Shown here in pieces: positions 14,570-18,601 of a stretch of 18,601 nt of DNA (positions are counted from its first letter, which is position 1; every line of letters starts with the position of its first letter). Where the stretch lies: contig CAZTXG010000032.1 of the NCBI GenBank assembly GCA_964617335.1, forward strand, positions 1 to 18,601. Reading direction: 5' to 3'. The DNA is from UBA2658 sp964617335. Lineage in GTDB: Bacteria; Bacillota; Clostridia; Oscillospirales; Oscillospiraceae. The notes below the pieces were generated by a model, which was not told where the DNA came from, did not search any database, and saw only the letters and a program-made list of their open reading frames with translations. Made by a program: the position numbers and the translations under genes.

Positions 14570-15360
14570 GGGCAAATCAACCTTTCTGCAAACTGCGTGA
14601 TAATAGCCAGAAGCGCCCCTACAATACCAATGGCAATCATTCCCGTAAGAACCAGAGGCATATCAATAGAATCCATTCCGCGGGATATAAGGAAGCCGAC
14701 ACCGGCGTTGGCCCCAAGCATTTCCGCCGCAAGCACCACCATCCATGCAGCAGAGGTCGAAGTGCGTACACCGGCGAAGATTGCATCTAAAGAGGAGGGT
14801 ATCGCTATTTTGAAAAGGCGCTGGGCAGGGGTGGCGTTAAAGACGGTTCCCACGTCAAGATACATTTTTTCAACAGTGCTAAGTCCCGCTTGAACGTTAA
14901 CCACTATGGAAGCCAGGGAGCCAAAGATAACAATAAGTACCTTGGGAAATTCACCTATACCGAACCACAAGGTTATAAGGGGTATCCACGCTAAAGGGGG
15001 CACGGCTCGGAAAGCGTTGAACATGGGGCTAAAAAACGCCTTTGCTTTTGCGTTCCAGCCGATTAAAATGCCAAAGGCAATGCCGAAGGTCCAGTCAAAA
15101 AGCAGGGCAAGACCTATTCTTCTTAGGCTGACAAGCACATGACCTGTTAAACTTAGTTTTTTTATGGGCGAGGTGTAAAGTCTTACTGTTCTTTCCCAAA
15201 CCTCGGAAGGTGAGGGGAAGTTCCCCACTCCGGACGAGGCCAAAAGCCACAATCCGATAAGCATCAGGATGGAAACTACAGGAAGCACTTTATAGAGAAT
15301 GCCCATGCGGTATTCTTTTATTTCCGCTATGCTCATATTTGCTGTTTTGTTTTTATTCAT
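14548..15360 (-). CDS. ABC transporter permease 2, sulfonate/nitrate type
   Basis: A 270-aa inner-membrane permease of the SsuC/TauC type, with about six hydrophobic segments. The first spans about 22-42; the others lie in the binding-protein-dependent transport domain (80-260). The ATPase-contacting EAA-like loop is at about 167-195 (LDVGTVFNATPAQRLFKIAIP). The sequence differs clearly from permease 1, so the two should form a heterodimer. I chose the ATG at 15360, which overlaps the permease 1 stop as ATGA and has GGAAGAAG upstream; an in-frame GTG at 15372 lacks a good site. SsuC-type permeases import sulfonates, nitrate, pyrimidine precursors and related small molecules. Confidence 0.92.
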   Translation of the reverse strand: MNKNKTANMSIAEIKEYRMGILYKVLPVVSILMLIGLWLLASSGVGNFPSPSEVWERTVRLYTSPIKKLSLTGHVLVSLRRIGLALLFDWTFGIAFGILIGWNAKAKAFFSPMFNAFRAVPPLAWIPLITLWFGIGEFPKVLIVIFGSLASIVVNVQAGLSTVEKMYLDVGTVFNATPAQRLFKIAIPSSLDAIFAGVRTSTSAAWMVVLAAEMLGANAGVGFLISRGMDSIDMPLVLTGMIAIGIVGALLAIITQFAERLICPWTRKKK

Positions 15361-16193
15361 AGCTTCTTCCACCCCAATACGACATTTTCCAGTTTGTTAA
15401 TGACGGCTGTTATCAAAACGCCTAAGGCTCCGATTACAACAATGCCCAAAATAACAAGGTCAACGCGGCCGTAGGAGCGTCCCATGAGAATCATGTAACC
15501 CAAGCCGCTGGAGGCTGCAAGCATCTCAGCTGCCACAAGGGTTGCCCAGGCGTTTCCAATGGCCACCTTTACTCCTGCAAAGGCCATAGTAAGCGAGGAG
15601 GGTATGCCGACTTTATAAAACACAGTGAAGTTTGAGGCGCCAAAGGTTTTTCCAACGTTTTTTAAAACTTCCTTCGTTTGCCTGATTCCTGTGTATGAGT
15701 TTATCAGACAGGGGACAAAGGCCGCAAAAAATACGATAAAAGCCTTTGCGGAAAGCCCTATACCAAGCCAAACTATCGTAAGAGGTATCCAAGATACTGG
15801 GGGGATTGGGCGGATTATCTCAAAAATCGGGCGCATAAAGCTGTCAAATCCACGGTACCAGCCCATCAGCCATCCCAAAGGAACGCCGATAACAACAGCT
15901 AGCATAAATCCCAAAAGCGCTACCTCAAGGCTTGACCAAATATGGACAAGAAGAACGGCTCCGTCCGGATTTGGGTCGGAGAACTTTAAAATAAAAAGTC
16001 GAAATATCTGCATTACATCGCTTATTTTTTTTGAGTCAACAATTCCGCTTAGAGCCATAACCTCCCAGGCTATGAAAAAAAGCAATATGCCGCTGATAGA
16101 TAAAACCGTGTTTTGATATGTTATTTTTTTCTGTTGCTTTTGCACCAGCGAGACGCGCTGTTCGTTTGTTAGTCTGTGTGTCGTTTCGCTCAA
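15357..16193 (-). CDS. ABC transporter permease 1, sulfonate/nitrate type
   Basis: A 278-aa inner-membrane permease of the SsuC/TauC type. A hydrophilic N-terminus (1-27) is followed by about six hydrophobic segments (28-48, 88-110, 135-165 and several after 210). The EAA-like loop is at about 177-205 (NVGKTFGASNFTVFYKVGIP), and the AAEMLAASSGLGYMI stretch is typical of the family. The best start is the TTG at 16193, with TAGGG six bases upstream; no ATG occurs near the N-terminus. It shares a 4-base overlap with permease 2. A GC-rich hairpin separates it from the binding-protein gene upstream. Confidence 0.9.
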   Translation of the reverse strand: MSETTHRLTNEQRVSLVQKQQKKITYQNTVLSISGILLFFIAWEVMALSGIVDSKKISDVMQIFRLFILKFSDPNPDGAVLLVHIWSSLEVALLGFMLAVVIGVPLGWLMGWYRGFDSFMRPIFEIIRPIPPVSWIPLTIVWLGIGLSAKAFIVFFAAFVPCLINSYTGIRQTKEVLKNVGKTFGASNFTVFYKVGIPSSLTMAFAGVKVAIGNAWATLVAAEMLAASSGLGYMILMGRSYGRVDLVILGIVVIGALGVLITAVINKLENVVLGWKKL

Positions 16194-16262
16194 GTGTATC
16201 CCTACTTTCTGGGCAAATCTAAAAGAGAGTGTTAATATCTCTTCCCGATTTCATAATTCAGC

Positions 16263-16294
16263 CTCCCCCTTCCCCGCGGGGAAGGGGGAAAGGC
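16263..16294 (-). other. GC-rich perfect palindrome between binding-protein and permease genes
   Basis: Bases 16265-16288 form a perfect 24-base palindrome (CCCCCTTCCCCG and its complement), extended by CCT/AGG after a two-base bulge. On the transcribed strand it is followed by AGGCTGAATTATG, with no U-run, so it is unlikely to terminate. A hairpin here, right after the binding-protein stop, would protect the upstream mRNA and raise binding-protein levels above the membrane subunits. The rest of the 111-base gap holds only a weak GAGA/TCTC stem. Confidence 0.7.
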
Positions 16295-16304
16295 CTGAAA
16301 GTTC

Positions 16305-17471
16305 TTATTTACCGAGAAGCTCTTTTGCCGCTATGGCAACGGAAGGATCTATGCGCTGGTCATCAAGGTATCTTGTGCGGTCTTCGTTGGTGTACTTACC
16401 TTCGCTGATAAAGAAGTCAAGACCGATGAGTATATCTTTTTCAGCCTGAAGGAGGTCGCGTTTTGTGTAAAGTCCCGCAGTGTCAGGGCTGGTTTTTGTA
16501 AACAGATCTATCCATTCATCAACTGTGGGGCCTCTGTACCATTCCATGGTGCGGATGGCAATGTCCTCATTGGCAAGGAAGCCTTCCTCGTCACAATGCT
16601 CAAGATACCAGTCGGCAGCCTGCTGCATGTTGGCATCAGATTCATAGCACCACTCAACAGCCATATGGAAAACAGTGGTGGCGGTTACAAGAAGGTCAAA
16701 GTGGTTTTCCATCATGTTCTGCTGAGCAAAGGTTCCGCAGGGCATCGGAATGCCAAGCTCGCCGGAGTCGGAGATGCGCACATGGCCTGCATCCTCTGCC
16801 GCTAAAGCAATGGCGTTCCAGCAGCCCAGAACATCACCGGTACCGCCGTTAAAGCCGGTAAGGGCGTTTGCGTTGTCCATGTTTACAGATTCGATGTCAG
16901 CAAGTGTAAGACCTATGTTGTTCAGATACTTTGCCAAAACTGCCTGAGCTGTGGTTCCGGCCGGATAAACTGCCGTTATACCCTTCCAGCTTTCGGGGTT
17001 TGTGGGGTCTTCCGCAATGGGGGAGCCTTCACGGGCAAAGATTGCAAGGTTTTCCTCATAGTCTGTAATGTCAATAAGAGAGAAGTCATAGCCATAAAGG
17101 CCGTTTGCAAGGCCGCCGAGGCCGCAGGAGGCTATGTCCCACTCGGCGTTTGCTTCCATCATTGCCGGTCCGCCGGTGAAGGGTATATATTCAAGCTCTA
17201 TATTGAGAGCGTCGAATACACCAATCTTATCGGCGAACAGGAAGGGGTAGGATAGGGGGGAGCCGGTGAAGAAGCCCACACGCAGGGTCTGCTTCTCCTC
17301 AAAGGGAGTAAGGCCCCAGGTGAGGTCTTCCGCCTCGGCGCTGCCTCCATTGTCGGGTGTGGTCTCGCCGGTGTCAGGGCTTGTCACATCCGGGGTCTTG
17401 GGCTGCCCGCCGCAGGCGGCAAGGGCAAACAGCATTGTCATTGCAATTAACAGGGAAATGAGCTTTTTCAT
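16305..17471 (-). CDS. ABC transporter substrate-binding lipoprotein, SsuA/TauA/NMT1-like
   Basis: A 388-aa binding protein of the sulfonate/nitrate/taurine (NMT1/SsuA-like) class. The signal peptide ends in the lipobox LAAC (Cys20), followed by a Pro/Thr/Gly/Asp-rich linker to about residue 60. The mature domain opens with KQTLRVGFFTGSPLSYPFLF, then FADKIGVFDALNIELEYIPF, then the ligand-site stretch GGPAMMEANAEWDIASCGLGG near 100-120, as in the family. Repeated aromatic and acidic residues in the C-terminal lobe (VEWCYESDAN, TMEWYRGPTVDEWIDLF) suggest a distinct ligand pocket. AAAGGATGG precedes the ATG. It starts 70 bases after the LarA homolog, so it probably supplies that enzyme's substrate. 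The ligand is unknown. Confidence 0.92.
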   Translation of the reverse strand: MKKLISLLIAMTMLFALAACGGQPKTPDVTSPDTGETTPDNGGSAEAEDLTWGLTPFEEKQTLRVGFFTGSPLSYPFLFADKIGVFDALNIELEYIPFTGGPAMMEANAEWDIASCGLGGLANGLYGYDFSLIDITDYEENLAIFAREGSPIAEDPTNPESWKGITAVYPAGTTAQAVLAKYLNNIGLTLADIESVNMDNANALTGFNGGTGDVLGCWNAIALAAEDAGHVRISDSGELGIPMPCGTFAQQNMMENHFDLLVTATTVFHMAVEWCYESDANMQQAADWYLEHCDEEGFLANEDIAIRTMEWYRGPTVDEWIDLFTKTSPDTAGLYTKRDLLQAEKDILIGLDFFISEGKYTNEDRTRYLDDQRIDPSVAIAAKELLGK

Positions 17472-17541
17472 AATTCCATCCTTTCATAATCTGTTGTTAT
17501 TTATAATCTCCGGTCTTAAGCACGGAGTATTACCGATAAAG

Positions 17542-18601
17542 TCAGCAGCCGCAGCCGCCGGCGCCGTGCCCGCAGGTTCCCTCATAAGGCTCATCTTTCA
17601 TGCATAGATGGACAGAGCCGATTTTATAGGTTTTGGGCAGGGCCAGAATGTTGGGATTCGGGCCTACAAATTTTTTCTTCGCGTCTTCTAAAGCTTCTTC
17701 AAAAGTGGCGCGGGTTTTTAGACCCATGCCCCTTGCTATACCCGGCTCCATTGCGCCGACGATATAAATAGCAGAGGTATTAACTTCGGCCAGATGCCCG
17801 CAGCTCATCATGGAAAAACCGTGGTAGGGGTGGAAAGCTCCCGCAAAACGGTACTTGCGGATATATTCCTCATTGGTGGCAAAATACTCGCCGTAGCGGT
17901 CCATGTCCGGAAGAATGTTCATATAGTCATGCTGGAACAGCTCGTATACATCTCTGAGATAGGGCCAGCGCTCATCGTGAAAATATCCGTTGCAGATAGA
18001 GGAGCAGATGATAACGCAGTTATCGCTCATAACACGCTTATGGCGGATAACCTGGGCTGAGAGGGCCTGCATCATCTGAATAGGGTTTGTGCCCATGCCG
18101 TCACCATAGTGGAAGTTCTGGGGCATACCAAAAACCATGATGTCATACTTTTTCTCTGCATAGGGTACATAGGTGCGCTTATCGGCAACTTTCCAGGAGG
18201 CAGGCTGCATTTCTGCGGCATAGCCGGAGAAAACCTCAATCTGGCGGGCATAGGTGTCAAGCACAGCGTCACAGCAGAAAAACTTTTTTCCCATGCACTT
18301 TTCCATATGCATACCGATTTCGTCAAACTTTGAGCGCATAAGGCTTTTGCCGGAAACAGGGGTAAAGTCCTCCCTATGCATAACATCGGGTATATGGTGG
18401 GTGGCAATGGAGCGCCAGGTGGTGATGCCGGTGGTGCAGTGCTTGTATCCGCCGGAATAGCCGCCGTAGGGGTTGCCCTGAGTATGGCCGATGAGGATGG
18501 GAATGTCAGAATCATATACATACTTGTTCATGACAACGGCATCGCCCCGCTCTGTGCAGCCCAGATCCACAAGGTTTTCCGCATCTTCGGAGTCGTGGCT
18601 T
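17542..18601 (-). CDS. LarA-family nickel-pincer-dependent racemase/epimerase homolog (5' partial)
   Basis: The C-terminal 352 residues of a LarA superfamily protein (lactate racemase family); the frame is open to the window edge, so the N-terminal domain with the first catalytic His is not visible. LarA enzymes racemise or epimerise 2-hydroxyacids by hydride transfer to a nickel-pincer cofactor on a lysine. The visible part begins SHDSEDAENLVDLGC and keeps the cofactor motif as NPYGGYSGGYK, with the lysine codon at 18442-18444 and a later ATHH histidine. Against my memory of L. plantarum LarA (ESHFFAGFSGGRK), the catalytic H174 position is Asn (18472-18474). The protein is about 60 residues longer after this lysine and ends in a Cys/His tail, CGHGAGGCGC. 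The motif differences argue against plain lactate racemase; the substrate is unknown. Confidence 0.88.
   Translation of the reverse strand, partial: SHDSEDAENLVDLGCTERGDAVVMNKYVYDSDIPILIGHTQGNPYGGYSGGYKHCTTGITTWRSIATHHIPDVMHREDFTPVSGKSLMRSKFDEIGMHMEKCMGKKFFCCDAVLDTYARQIEVFSGYAAEMQPASWKVADKRTYVPYAEKKYDIMVFGMPQNFHYGDGMGTNPIQMMQALSAQVIRHKRVMSDNCVIICSSICNGYFHDERWPYLRDVYELFQHDYMNILPDMDRYGEYFATNEEYIRKYRFAGAFHPYHGFSMMSCGHLAEVNTSAIYIVGAMEPGIARGMGLKTRATFEEALEDAKKKFVGPNPNILALPKTYKIGSVHLCMKDEPYEGTCGHGAGGCGC

Noticed and set aside
15625..16116. Plus-strand open frame of 163 codons
   Set aside because: Antisense shadow of permease 1, without a plausible start site or domain.

Overview
The window looks like chromosomal DNA from an anaerobic Firmicute of the class Clostridia, probably gut-associated. 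The evidence is short intergenic gaps, strong AGGAGG-type ribosome binding sites, many genes coupled by ATGA or GTGA overlaps, several Gly-Cys lipoprotein signals, and moderate GC with frequent ATA and AGA/AGG codons. No RNA gene, insertion sequence, phage gene or CRISPR array was seen.

Left part (1-6310). A minus-strand operon (3047 to 93) encodes an iron-siderophore/heme/cobalamin-type ABC importer: lipoprotein binding protein, FecCD/BtuC-type permease and ATPase. Its leader carries a perfect 10-bp long-range inverted repeat. Running the other way is a three-gene operon (3345-6243): a hormone-sensitive-lipase-type alpha/beta hydrolase, a condensation-domain/alcohol-acetyltransferase-like protein with HxxxDG, and a zinc-ribbon membrane protein of the DUF6320 type. 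It ends at a strong terminator.

Middle (6382-8606). A DEDDh 3'-5' exonuclease (minus) and a lipoprotein serpin (plus) are divergent. A long hairpin follows the serpin.

Right part (8848-18601, all minus strand, about 9.75 kb). In transcription order: a LarA-family nickel-pincer racemase/epimerase homolog (5' end outside the window); a sulfonate/nitrate-type ABC importer with lipoprotein binding protein, two different permeases and two different ATPases; an internal terminator; a TauE/SafE permease; larB, larC and larE; and a DUF3592 membrane protein. The last three lar genes make the nickel-pincer nucleotide (NPN) cofactor: LarB carboxylates and cleaves nicotinic acid adenine dinucleotide, LarE adds the sulfurs, LarC inserts nickel. 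The locus therefore appears to couple uptake of a small anionic substrate, possible export of a product, a racemase/epimerase for a 2-hydroxyacid-like compound, and that enzyme's cofactor.

Three points deserve attention. The LarA homolog keeps the cofactor-binding lysine but has Asn where the second catalytic histidine is expected, and it carries a Cys/His C-terminal tail. The two ABC ATPases have complementary defects that predict one good and one degenerate ATP site. Nothing in the operon looks specific for lactate; a sulfonated or other 2-hydroxyacid substrate is a hypothesis only.
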